The translations under genes and the position numbers were made by a program. A stretch of DNA of 64,000 bases. Origin: Pseudomaricurvus alkylphenolicus (lineage in GTDB: Bacteria > Pseudomonadota > Gammaproteobacteria > Pseudomonadales > Cellvibrionaceae). Positions 7,981 through 16,549 of the stretch are shown one piece after another. Below the pieces are notes generated by a model. The model had not been told where the DNA came from and ran no database searches. It was given only the letters and a program-made list of their open reading frames with translations. Location: contig NZ_JAAQPI010000004.1 in assembly GCF_011683955.1 (NCBI RefSeq), forward strand, positions 1 through 64,000. Reading direction: 5' to 3'. Position 1 is the stretch's first letter. Every line of letters starts with the position of its first letter.

Positions 7981-8106
7981 ATGACAACGGACGTCGATTA
8001 CGCCGACTCTCAGGCCTATTTGTCTCACTTTCGCCAGATGGGGTGCGACCGGGACATTGTCGATAACACCGAAGGACTGTTCAATTTGTTCTGGTACATG
8101 CACTAA
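7981..8106 (+). CDS. Small unassigned reading frame after the DUF4338 relic
   Basis: 41 codons starting at ATG 7981 (MTTDVDYADSQAYLS, later CDRDIVDNTEGLFNLFWYMH). It follows the DUF4338 remnant by 21 bp on the same strand. It may be the N terminus of a transposase that partnered the DUF4338 gene in its original element, truncated by later rearrangement. No family recognised; no clear ribosome-binding site. Confidence 0.25.
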   Translation: MTTDVDYADSQAYLSHFRQMGCDRDIVDNTEGLFNLFWYMH

Positions 8107-8189
8107 GGTCGTGTAACCTATTGTTTTTGGATCATCCTATAAATTAGTGGGTCGCAGCTTCAAGTAATAGCTGCAATTTGGCTTGTTCT

Positions 8190-8369
8190 TTACTTTGTGC
8201 GTACCAGCCATTCATGAATATCCCTTTGATTTTCACCATCAATGATCTTCACGAGTAAATCGCACAACTTTCTGGCATCTTCCAGAGAAAGAGGACAAGT
8301 GAGTGGAATCCCATCGATACATAAATGATGTAACTCACTATTCTGGTCTGAAATAATTGTAACCCGCAT
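8190..8369 (-). CDS. Small hypothetical protein (59 aa)
   Basis: An intact 59-codon frame, MRVTIISDQNSELHHLCIDG to EWLVRTK. It has an alternating strand/helix look (ITCPLSLEDARKLCDLLVKIID) and no recognised family. A weak GAGGT lies about 10 bases before the ATG. It is surrounded by IS fragments on both sides, so it may be cargo or debris of one of them. Confidence 0.3.
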   Translation of the reverse strand: MRVTIISDQNSELHHLCIDGIPLTCPLSLEDARKLCDLLVKIIDGENQRDIHEWLVRTK

Positions 8370-8411
8370 TAGGGGTTTACCTCGAAATTTGCACTAATAA
8401 GCGCGATTTCG

Positions 8412-8925
8412 TTATGCATCGAGCAAGTCCGCTCGTTGTCCCATAGGCAACTCGTTTGGTGATCGACAACCTCTTGTCCTTCTTGGACGGTTGTTCAAGC
8501 GATCCATCACCGCTTCAATCTCATCATCCGTGATTTCGTTGAAGTCGGTGCCTTTCGGAAAATACTGCCGGATAAGCCCGTTGGTATTTTCATTGATACC
8601 TCGCTCCCAGGAAGCGTATGGGTGAGTGAAGTAAATATCAGCATCAAGACCGACGGCGATCTTCTCGTGCTCAACAAACTCTAATCCGTTATCGAAGGTA
8701 ATAGTCTTTACCTTCGATTTCAGTGTACCCATGCCCTCTATTGCGGCATTCGCTAGCAAATCGGCTCTCTTGCCGGTTAACCTCACGATCACCGTATATA
8801 GTGTTCTCCGTTCCACCATGGTCAACGAAGCGCTCTTGCGGCCCCTGCCCATGACCGTATCACCTTCCCAGTCTCCGATTCGACTACAGCTGTCCACCAC
8901 CGGCGGGCGATCATCGAACCACTTA
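8412..8925 (-). pseudogene. IS30-family transposase, C-terminal fragment
   Basis: Carries the IS30 DDE core: WFDDRPPVVDSCSRIGDWEGDTV with the first Asp, ITFDNGLEFVEHEKIA with the second, and YFTHPYASWERGINENTNGLIRQ with the Glu. It ends with the usual RPRRTRGCRSPNEL tail. The N-terminal DNA-binding third is absent beyond about 8925, where a LysR-type pseudogene begins on the other strand. The catalytic residues are intact but the protein is truncated, so it is not active alone. Confidence 0.85.
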
Positions 8926-8938
8926 ATTGAGGCTGATT

Positions 8939-9845
8939 ATGAATTTGAGCAACACACGATTAAAATACCTTTATGAAGCCGCACAGCTAGGCACCATGCG
9001 CACCACCAGTGAGAAACTCAATGTTGCCACCTCCTCAATCAGTCGTCAGCTCGTCGAATTGGAAAAAGAGATCAGCTTACCTTTATTTTAAAAAGGTCGC
9101 CGCCATTTAAAACTGACTGAGGTCGGTGAATTAGCCTGCCGCTATTACCGGGTAAAACAATCTCAACAGGAGGCGTTTCTACCCCAGATAAAATCACTTC
9201 AAAGCATCAATACCGGGAATATATGTATAGCTGTCGGCGAAGCCTATATTTCAGAAAGTTTTAACGATAGGCTGCAGCACTTCATGCATCAATTCCCCGG
9301 TATTATTGTTCGCGTTATAGTTTCCGATACCAACAAAGTCGTTAATCTGGTCGGTGACGATCAAGATCATCTGGGTCTAATCTTCGATAAGGCACGCGAC
9401 CCCAATATTCGATCAAAACTTTCACTACCTCAACCATTAAAGGTAATCGTGCACAGAAATCACCCGCTTGCTGAGCAAAAGAATCATCCACCTAAAATAG
9501 CTGTGCGATCACAATATTGGCTTGCCAGAGGGCGGCTACCGTATACGTCAAATTCTCGAAAGAGCCGAGCATGACAGCGGGATATTCATTGAGCCACACC
9601 TGACCACCAACTCACTGGCGCTATTGACCGGCTTTGTAAAGTCTGGACATGGTGTTTTGCTCCTGCCCGAGCTGGTAGTCCAGCAACAACTATTATCTGG
9701 AGAGCTGCTGGCTATTCCGACCGATAACGATGCACTCAATACAACTGAAATAGGCCTAATTACACGCGTGGGGCACCAGCTACCCACTGCCGCCTATAAA
9801 CTCATGCTGCACATTGAAAGCTATTTCAATAGCCTGATACGCTAG
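8939..9845 (+). pseudogene. LysR-type regulator pseudogene (paralogue of 23204-24136)
   Basis: Aligns end to end with the intact LysR gene at 23204: N-terminal HTH (NTRLKYLYEAAQLGTM, SSISRQLVELEKEI), then the effector domain up to SYFNSLIR. It is broken by a TAA at 9089-9091 (Glu to stop in the LF-E-KGRR motif) and by a frameshift near 9515, after which the frame resumes at LPEGGYRIRQILE. Its 5' end adjoins an IS30 fragment. It lies head-on to the RidA/VOC/hydrolase/TonB receptor genes, which it may once have controlled. Confidence 0.9.
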
Positions 9846-9864
9846 ACCAACAAGTCCCGTTCAA

Positions 9865-10269
9865 TTAGTCAATAACAGCAGTCACTTCAACCTCAATCAG
9901 AAACTCAGGCATAGCCAAAGACTGAACACCCAGCAAGGTGTTCGCCGGAGGTAATTCATCACCATAAAACTCGGCAATGGCCTTACCAATAGGCTCTAAA
10001 CAAGCTGGAGAGTAGTCCACCACATAGGTCCGCATTCTAACCACGTCGGCCGAACTCGCACCAGCCTCTTCGAGGACCGCCTTTAAGTTTTGCATAACTT
10101 GACGGGCCTGAGCACCTAAGTCGCTGCCCCCTATGACTTCGCACTGCTTATCCCAAGCCACTTGGCCCGAGCAATGAATCGTTGTTCCGCCCACTGACCG
10201 CGTCGCCTGAGAAAACCCAAAGGGTACACTGGTATACATCGAATCAGGGTTAATTGTATCGCGCGGCAT
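9865..10269 (-). CDS. RidA/YjgF/UK114 family protein
   Basis: 134 residues, family length about 130. N-terminal substrate loop (TINPDSMYTSVPFGFSQATRS), the VGGTTIHCSGQVAWD strand, and the C-terminal FLIEVEVTAVID strand that forms the trimer cleft. An Arg in VRMRTYV occupies the position of the active-site arginine of imine deaminases. RidA proteins hydrolyse reactive enamines/imines; catabolic subfamilies act on aromatic or amino-muconate intermediates. It is the last gene of a minus-strand run with VOC, hydrolase and TonB receptor, suggesting a dedicated step rather than housekeeping. Confidence 0.88.
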   Translation of the reverse strand: MPRDTINPDSMYTSVPFGFSQATRSVGGTTIHCSGQVAWDKQCEVIGGSDLGAQARQVMQNLKAVLEEAGASSADVVRMRTYVVDYSPACLEPIGKAIAEFYGDELPPANTLLGVQSLAMPEFLIEVEVTAVID

Positions 10270-10435
10270 ATAAACTCCCCTTTACTAAGCATCTATTTAA
10301 ATTGAACAGTAAATAATAGTATTCGATCAACGATATGAGCTACTAACCGTAACCACTCCTTTGCAGAGATACAGTGCCTTCTGCTTTTTCCAACCACTAA
10401 AGCAAAACATACGCTCTCGCGTTTTGTGCTAAAAA

Positions 10436-10927
10436 TCAGAGGTATTCAACCAACTCTAACTGATTATCAAATGGATCAAGCACATACCAGGATTTAGAAT
10501 CTGGACACGGGGCACCCTGCATTAGAATGGGGGCCGACATCGCCGTACAGCCGTTGCGGGAAAGATACGCAACCACCTCTTCGAGATTATTCACTTCCAG
10601 GCACAGGTGCCGGCTTCCAACATCATAATTTTCTGCTGGCTGTTGCCTGCCAACCGGGTTTTCGTATTGAATCATCTCCATCGAGAGGTTATCGGTTATC
10701 TTCAGCATCGCAATCTGCAGGCGGGCGCCCGACACATTGATGTGCGCCTCGCTCCAGTCTCGACCATCTTCTTCAGCAGGCATTTCTGCCGCATCAAAAG
10801 GCCCCATACGATATTCGAGCTCAGCGCCCATAACGCTTGTATAGAAATCAATAGCCTTCTCTATATCAGAAACTGTCAAAGACACGTGATCAACCCGTTT
10901 AAATAAATTTTCATATGCCCCCCTCAT
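10436..10927 (-). CDS. VOC (glyoxalase/dioxygenase) superfamily protein
   Basis: 163 residues with two beta-alpha-beta-beta-beta modules. Likely metal ligands are His in RVDHVSLTV, His in GSRHLCLEV and Glu in NQLELVEYL near the C terminus. The family includes glyoxalases, epimerases, isomerases and ring-cleavage dioxygenases; the enzyme type cannot be fixed from sequence alone. The start ATG is preceded by GAGG (complement of CCACCTCC). It lies 167 bp upstream of RidA and 98 bp downstream of the hydrolase in the same direction. Confidence 0.85.
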   Translation of the reverse strand: MRGAYENLFKRVDHVSLTVSDIEKAIDFYTSVMGAELEYRMGPFDAAEMPAEEDGRDWSEAHINVSGARLQIAMLKITDNLSMEMIQYENPVGRQQPAENYDVGSRHLCLEVNNLEEVVAYLSRNGCTAMSAPILMQGAPCPDSKSWYVLDPFDNQLELVEYL

Positions 10928-11025
10928 AGACCACCTCCAAATAAATGCTGCATTCTAGTCACCAAACTTTCCAAAACTATTCATTTCATCACCAATTTCA
11001 TTCTCTCAACCAAGCGGACCTTCGG

Positions 11026-11739
11026 TTATCCAGATGTCAACCATTCGCGCAGTAACATTGATATAGTATTGGGTCTCTCTAGCGTAGAAAGATGCCCACA
11101 ACGCTCCAAAATAGTCAGTTTTGATTGTGGGATGAGAGAGGCGATTTGTTCATGTTCTTCCGGAGGAGTTAAAACATCGTTCTGTGCACCTATCACCAAG
11201 GTGGCGTTTTTAATTTGTGGTAACAATGAAAGAGAATCCGGTCTAGAGATCACTGCCGAAATCTGCCGTTCCAAGGCTTCGTAGCCGACGGAGTCTGCCA
11301 TTCTAATAACAATTTCTTCGAGTTCAGGATCGTCTTGTTTTTCTTCACTGAAAAGGGCGGGAACAAGGTCCTTCGCTACTTTAGCAAGGCCATCTCCACT
11401 CTTCAGCCTTTCCAACATCCCTCGACATGATGGAATTTCATTCACAGGGTCTGCTTCATGTGCATTGGTATTGAGCAGTGCCAGTTTCTCGATCCTATCC
11501 GGCGCCTGCCTGAAAAGCTCAAGCGCGACATAACCACCCATCGACAAACCTGCTACTGAGAAGGTAGGAGGAGCACTGGCAAGGATACCGGTAGCCATCG
11601 AATGCAAATCACTATGTTTGGTAAGATCGGCAACGATAATATTGGCGCTGCTTTCCAGTGCGCAGATTTGTGGCTCCCACATTAACCCATTGCAGAGCAT
11701 ACCAGGTATCAATACCAGATTTTGTTTCAATTGAACCAT
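11026..11739 (-). CDS. Alpha/beta hydrolase
   Basis: 237 residues. Oxyanion region LVLIPGMLCNG, nucleophile elbow GLSMGG (Ser near residue 65), acidic residue in GAQNDVLTPPEE, and catalytic His in ERCGHLSTLERP. There is no signal peptide. It resembles short C-C or ester hydrolases of the BioH/MenH/MhpC type. It is transcribed after the TonB receptor (gap of 128 bp) and before the VOC and RidA proteins. Together these could process a compound taken up by the receptor; the compound is not identifiable. Confidence 0.85.
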   Translation of the reverse strand: MVQLKQNLVLIPGMLCNGLMWEPQICALESSANIIVADLTKHSDLHSMATGILASAPPTFSVAGLSMGGYVALELFRQAPDRIEKLALLNTNAHEADPVNEIPSCRGMLERLKSGDGLAKVAKDLVPALFSEEKQDDPELEEIVIRMADSVGYEALERQISAVISRPDSLSLLPQIKNATLVIGAQNDVLTPPEEHEQIASLIPQSKLTILERCGHLSTLERPNTISMLLREWLTSG

Positions 11740-11867
11740 AACTTACCTCTTCGCCTCAAAAAAAATCGCGTTTCTTTAACACAATGTCGCGCAGTGGTGC
11801 GGCGAAGTCTTCTTGCACAAAACTTCGCCCATCAGAAACAAAACATGTCATTCCAGCTGGACTGAAA

Positions 11868-14144
11868 TTAGTCGAGATTATAGGTAAATTGCACACCGGC
11901 CCAACGAGGGCGTCCATAAAACCGTTGTACCTGTCCAAGTCCTGACGGAAAACTGGCATTGTTAGAAATCGAAGTAATGTATTCCTTGTCAGAGACATTC
12001 TTGACATACAGGGCTACACCCCATTTTTCATCACTGGACGTATAGGAAAGCCTGGCATTTCCCACTGTGTAGCTATCAATTGTTGTGGCAGGATTATTAA
12101 AAATATCAAAGTGATTTTCACTCTGATAATTGAAATCGCCCTGAATTGCCATAGTGCCATCCAACGCCGACCAGCTGTAACGGAGTAGTCCGGTCACTTG
12201 AGCTGTGGGTGCATTGGGTAGATCCGTATCTCTTACGATACCTGCGGGGTTTCCTATATCCTCTGCCTTGGTATCCAATATATTGACTCCTAGCATAAAA
12301 TCCAGTCCATCAATTGGAGAAATTCGTAATTCGGAATCAATACCGGTGACCGCGGCATCGGTATTGAATCCCAGTTGTTCCAACGCCAGGAATGCAAATG
12401 CCTGAAAGTCCTGATAGTCATAGTAGTAGACAGAGGTATTCCATTGAGCCTTCCCGTCAAGGAGTGTCGACTTAAAGCCAGCCTCGTAAGCAATGGGTTT
12501 TTCTGCACCAAAGGCGATGTTTTCAAATGTAGGGCTGATGCCGGGAGCGCCGAATGGACCATTAAAACCACCGGCTTTGTAGCCGCGAGATATCCCAGCG
12601 TAGAGCATCCAGTCCCCATTCACAATCCAATTTAATTGAATTTTCCCTGCGAAATCGTCGTCGTCTATACGGGCATAGGGTGAAATGTCTGGATTGAATG
12701 ACGTAGTCAGTGGAGCGCCACCAGTAATTACTGAGCCGTAAGTACCTATAGAATCGAGCTCCTTCTCTTCGTCAATGTAGCGCAAACCTGTGATGATGGT
12801 TAAATCGTCACTTATATCGTATTCAGCTTGTCCGAATACACTCCAATTGCCGGTCTGTTGGATGTTGTCCGTGAAAAACTGATCCGGAGCAAAAAAATCA
12901 ACATCCAATACAGTAATCACTTCGTAATCAAGATAGTAAGCGCCGGCCACCCAACGCATATTGTCCGTTTGCCCAGCCAGTCTGATTTCCTGGCTGAATT
13001 GCTCGGTATGTGTATCCGTTCCAAAGAAGATCAGTGGCAAAGGTGTGCCGTCTGACTCCTGGTTAAAAGCCTTTTCATGTTCGCTGTAGGCAGTTATTGA
13101 AGTAAGAGTCATATCATTGTCCAATGTCAAATCAACTCTTAGAGAACTACTAGCAGACTCACGTTTTAGGCCGATGGGCGCCGCGCCTCGCGCGGCAACA
13201 TTACCAGTTGCATCTCTGTTTACGGTAAAGGGGTCGCCATCGGCCAGATCATTAAAATCGCCGGGTATGCCAAAGGCCGATGCCGTTATCGGTTGATCGG
13301 GATGCAAGACCGCCTTACCGGACCCATCGACAGAAGCGGCTACTGCTTCAAAGTTCCATTGGTTGATCTCTGTCTCGGCTGCTTCAACCTTTAGTAAAAT
13401 GTCCAGATTATCGGTGGGTTTGAATAGTAACTGACCACGCACAGCCTGGGTGTCAGCCTCGTTGCCATCTTCACCACCAATATTTTTAACAAACGGATCA
13501 TGTTTGTTGCTAAATCCTGATAGACGCCCATAAACTCGATCAGTAATAGGCCCACCTATCCCGCCTTCAAACCGAACATGAGATTCCTCACCGAGTGACA
13601 AGTTCAAATTAGCCGCGAATTCCTCATCGGGCTTTTTTGAAATATAGTGGACCAGGCCACCACTGGCATTACGTCCAAAAAGAGTACCCTGCGGCCCACG
13701 CAAAACCTCAACTCGTTCCAAATCAAATATCGCAGTGTTGGCTGCCCCCATGTAGGCGTTGTAAACCTCATCATTATAAGACGCTATCGGTGACTCTTGA
13801 ATATCCTGGAAATCACCCTGCCCGATACCTCGCATTGACAATGAAGTGATATTGCCTTCACCCCCCGGATTCCCCAGTGACAACCCCGGCGTCAGATAGA
13901 CTATTTCATTACTGTTATTTAATCCAAATTCCTCCAATTGCTTCTCAGAAAACGCGGTTATCGAAATACCAACGTCCTGAAGGCTTTGCTCACGCTTTTG
14001 GGCAGTTACAATTACCTCCTGCAAAATCACTGACTCCTGCCAAAGCTCTGACTCCCCTTGCGCTTGCTGCAACCACAGTAGACCCATCGAAGAGACCAGA
14101 ATCTGCCGGAGGACCCGTCTTTCACTATGCACTAATATGTTCAT
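11868..14144 (-). CDS. TonB-dependent outer-membrane receptor
   Basis: 758 residues from ATG 14144, chosen because GAGAGGC sits six bases upstream; the frame extends five codons to a TTG. Signal peptide, then a TonB-box-like IVTAQKREQSLQDVGISI, a plug domain (LTPGLSLGNPGG, RVEVLRGPQGTLFGRNASGG) and a 22-strand barrel ending in an aromatic-rich strand (GVQFTYNLD). It belongs to the family often called FecA/CirA-like but common in marine gammaproteobacteria for organic substrates. First gene of the receptor-hydrolase-VOC-RidA run. Confidence 0.93.
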   Translation of the reverse strand: MNILVHSERRVLRQILVSSMGLLWLQQAQGESELWQESVILQEVIVTAQKREQSLQDVGISITAFSEKQLEEFGLNNSNEIVYLTPGLSLGNPGGEGNITSLSMRGIGQGDFQDIQESPIASYNDEVYNAYMGAANTAIFDLERVEVLRGPQGTLFGRNASGGLVHYISKKPDEEFAANLNLSLGEESHVRFEGGIGGPITDRVYGRLSGFSNKHDPFVKNIGGEDGNEADTQAVRGQLLFKPTDNLDILLKVEAAETEINQWNFEAVAASVDGSGKAVLHPDQPITASAFGIPGDFNDLADGDPFTVNRDATGNVAARGAAPIGLKRESASSSLRVDLTLDNDMTLTSITAYSEHEKAFNQESDGTPLPLIFFGTDTHTEQFSQEIRLAGQTDNMRWVAGAYYLDYEVITVLDVDFFAPDQFFTDNIQQTGNWSVFGQAEYDISDDLTIITGLRYIDEEKELDSIGTYGSVITGGAPLTTSFNPDISPYARIDDDDFAGKIQLNWIVNGDWMLYAGISRGYKAGGFNGPFGAPGISPTFENIAFGAEKPIAYEAGFKSTLLDGKAQWNTSVYYYDYQDFQAFAFLALEQLGFNTDAAVTGIDSELRISPIDGLDFMLGVNILDTKAEDIGNPAGIVRDTDLPNAPTAQVTGLLRYSWSALDGTMAIQGDFNYQSENHFDIFNNPATTIDSYTVGNARLSYTSSDEKWGVALYVKNVSDKEYITSISNNASFPSGLGQVQRFYGRPRWAGVQFTYNLD

Positions 14145-14441
14145 GGTTAAGCCTCTCAATATATTATTTTACAACCGTTTTTTAATAATTATGTAAAGGG
14201 CAACAACATGTTGGTTTCCAGTACAGCCGACCTTCAAGTTGGCTCCTTATATCTTGTTTCGCACTACGTTTTGTCTAGATCGGCATCAAGAATAACATCT
14301 AGACACACTCTATGCTTCACAACAACAATCTAATTTTGTTGCTTTTTTAGCAATATAAGTCAAAAAATGGTGCAGGAAGATCAGAGCCCTGCCCCTGTAA
14401 CGTGCTAATCCCTAGTTTCATCAAATTGATGAATATACGTT
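14145..14441. other. Intergenic promoter region of the TonB receptor
   Basis: About 300 bp between the receptor start and the IS6-type relic. It is AT-rich with TTTTTTAGC and ATTATGTAAAG stretches that could supply a promoter reading left. A short GC block, CAGAGCCCTGCCCCTG, is near 14383. No riboswitch fold was recognised. Confidence 0.35.
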
Positions 14442-14976
14442 GGTTCTGTCGCAATTCGCGTACTGTGATAACATCACAGCCCTTTTAGGGATGACCGATG
14501 AGCACAATATCATTCAAAGGCAGGCTTTTTCGCCGTGAGATGATCCTTCAATGTGTTCGTTGGTACCTCGCCTATGGCCTGAGTTATCGTGATCTTGAAG
14601 AAATCATGGAAGAGCGAGGGTTTTCTGTGGATCATAGCACCATTCATCGATGGGTAAATCACTATTCGCCTTTGCTCTTAGCAAAATTTCTGAAAAAAAA
14701 GCGTACGCCAGGGGTCCGCTGGCGGATGGACGAGACCTACCTCAAGGTTTGAGGAGAGTGGAAGTATTATTATCGCGCAGTTGATCGCAACGGTGATACC
14801 ATCGATTTTCTATTAACTGCTAAGCGCGACAAAAAGGCAGCATTACGGTTTCTCTCTAAAGCCATCGGCAATAACGGCAAGTCAAGTCTAATCAATATCG
14901 ACAAGAGTGGCGCTAATACAGCGGCGATCAAACAGGATAGAAATCTTTTTCCTTCAAGGCTGGATGCGACAGAACC
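14442..14976 (+). mobile_element. IS6-family element, internally deleted relic (copy 1)
   Basis: Bounded by inverted repeats GGTTCTGTCGCA at 14442 and its complement TGCGACAGAACC ending at 14976, 535 bp against about 794 bp for the intact relative at 49629-50422. The transposase frame inside (ATG 14498) is stopped by a TGA at 14750-14752 and its 3' third is deleted. No matching 8-bp target duplication is visible on the two sides. Confidence 0.8.
14498..14940 (+). pseudogene. IS6-family transposase pseudogene (copy 1)
   Basis: Begins MSTISFKGRLFRREMILQ and matches the intact copy through the HTH (DLEEIMEERGFSVDHSTIHRW) and first catalytic Asp (RWRMDETYLKV). After a TGA it continues in frame through GEWKYYYRAVDRNGDTIDF and LINIDKSGANTAAIKQ, then the homology ends and the right inverted repeat follows. 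The stop and the loss of the terminal Glu region make it inactive. Confidence 0.88.
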
Positions 14977-15077
14977 ACCGTTAGAGATACATAATCAACC
15001 TTGTCAAAAACTGGCCTGGAAATACCACTCGTTATAGTCATACCTTCGATACTTACTTGGAATTGCCCGGAGAGGTG

Positions 15078-16448
15078 TTATGCCAAATTTACGATAAACA
15101 CAGCACCGACACTTAATGGAACCACATAGCGAACGAGAAAGTACCAAACTTCAAAAAAGACGGTTGATCCTAAGTTCAACTCATCGACAACGGTCTCTCG
15201 AGAGAGGGACCACCCTGCCAGAACAGTCACCATGATGCCTCCCAACGGCATCATGATATTGGAAACTAAATAATCAATTAGATCAAAGAACGTCTTGTCC
15301 TTGAATAGTGTGATCATTGAAAGTGGTTTGACTTCTGACCAGATATTGAAGGAAAAGACGGTTGCCAACCCCGCCAACCACAGCGCCAGTCCCGTAAAGA
15401 GCGCCAGCTTATTTCGAGACAGAACGGTCACTTCCTCCAGCCAGGCAATAACCGCTTCTAACAGAGTAATGGAAGAGGTCAAGGCTGCCAAAGCCAAAAG
15501 CAAAAAAAACAAGGGGCCAAAGATGCTTCCAGCCGGCATCTGGCCAAAGGCTATTGGTAGAGTGGTAAAAATAAGCCCGGGGCCACCAGCGGGTGATAGG
15601 CCATAGCTAAACACGATGGGAAATATGGCTAAGCCCGCCAAAATGGCAACACCTCCGTCGGCAGATGCGATAATAATGGCTGCTCTGCCAATTGGAATAT
15701 CCTTGTCCATATAGGCGCCGATTGTCATCAACACGCCTAAGCCTACGCCAAGCGAGAAAAACGCCTGCCCCACAGCCATAAGGATCACTTGGGGGCTGAT
15801 CTTACTGAAGTCCGCCTCAAACATAAACGTAAGACCTTTGGAGAACTCGGCCGCTACCATTGCATAGCCAACCAGTAACAACAGAATAATAAAGAGTCCC
15901 GGGGTGAGCCAGCGCAGCACTTTCTCCAGCCCACCCCGGACACCTGAGGCTACGATATAGGCAGTAATACCGATAAACAGGATTTGACTACAAATGATGC
16001 GTATCGGATCTTTTTGCAAGGCGCCGAAAATGTTCTCAGCCTCATTGGAAGATATGTTCTCGAATGCACCCGTTGTAGCCAGGACAATGTAGTCCACCGT
16101 CCATCCCGCAATTACACAGTAAAAACTCAAAGCCAGGAAAACCCCCACTGCGGCCATCACACCATAGTAGTGCCAATTCTTGCTAACAGCCTCGCGTTCC
16201 GTTAGAACCTTCATGGTGCCGACGACACTGCGGCCACCGCATCTGCCAATAAGCAACTCGGCTATCAGTGCAGGAACCGAGATGACGGCCAATGACAGAA
16301 TGTAAATAAGAACAAAAGCTCCCCCGCCGTTCTCCCCCGCCACATAGGTGAACTTCCAGATATTTGAAATTCCCACCGCACTACCGATTGCAGCGGCGAA
16401 GAACACAAATTGAGATGACCATTGTCTGGACTCGACTTTCACGTCCAC
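15078..16448 (-). CDS. Neurotransmitter:sodium symporter (NSS/SNF) family transporter
   Basis: 456 residues, about 11-12 membrane segments. The family signature of TM1, GSAVGISNIWKFTYVAGENGGGAF, which forms the sodium and substrate sites, is intact. TM6-like FSLGVGLGVLMTIGAYM and TM8 follow. NSS proteins co-transport amino acids or small amines with sodium across the inner membrane. It is codirectional with, and just downstream of, a TonB receptor and the FAD/2Fe-2S dehydrogenase set, so it is the likely inner-membrane uptake step for the same amino- or imino-acid-like substrate. Confidence 0.92.
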   Translation of the reverse strand: MDVKVESRQWSSQFVFFAAAIGSAVGISNIWKFTYVAGENGGGAFVLIYILSLAVISVPALIAELLIGRCGGRSVVGTMKVLTEREAVSKNWHYYGVMAAVGVFLALSFYCVIAGWTVDYIVLATTGAFENISSNEAENIFGALQKDPIRIICSQILFIGITAYIVASGVRGGLEKVLRWLTPGLFIILLLLVGYAMVAAEFSKGLTFMFEADFSKISPQVILMAVGQAFFSLGVGLGVLMTIGAYMDKDIPIGRAAIIIASADGGVAILAGLAIFPIVFSYGLSPAGGPGLIFTTLPIAFGQMPAGSIFGPLFFLLLALAALTSSITLLEAVIAWLEEVTVLSRNKLALFTGLALWLAGLATVFSFNIWSEVKPLSMITLFKDKTFFDLIDYLVSNIMMPLGGIMVTVLAGWSLSRETVVDELNLGSTVFFEVWYFLVRYVVPLSVGAVFIVNLA

Positions 16449-16549
16449 TGCATATCTCCTAACCTTCCATCATTGTTTCCGCCCAAGCAGGATGATCAAC
16501 CAGTTCAAACGAGTTTAGCTGGCCGAGCACCTTGAAAAGGTACTAAAAC

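Noticed and set aside
14340-14400. Possible riboswitch upstream of the TonB receptor (CAGAGCCCTGCCCCTG)
   Set aside because: It lacks the conserved cobalamin or TPP core motifs and lies 200 bp from the start; no folding support by eye.
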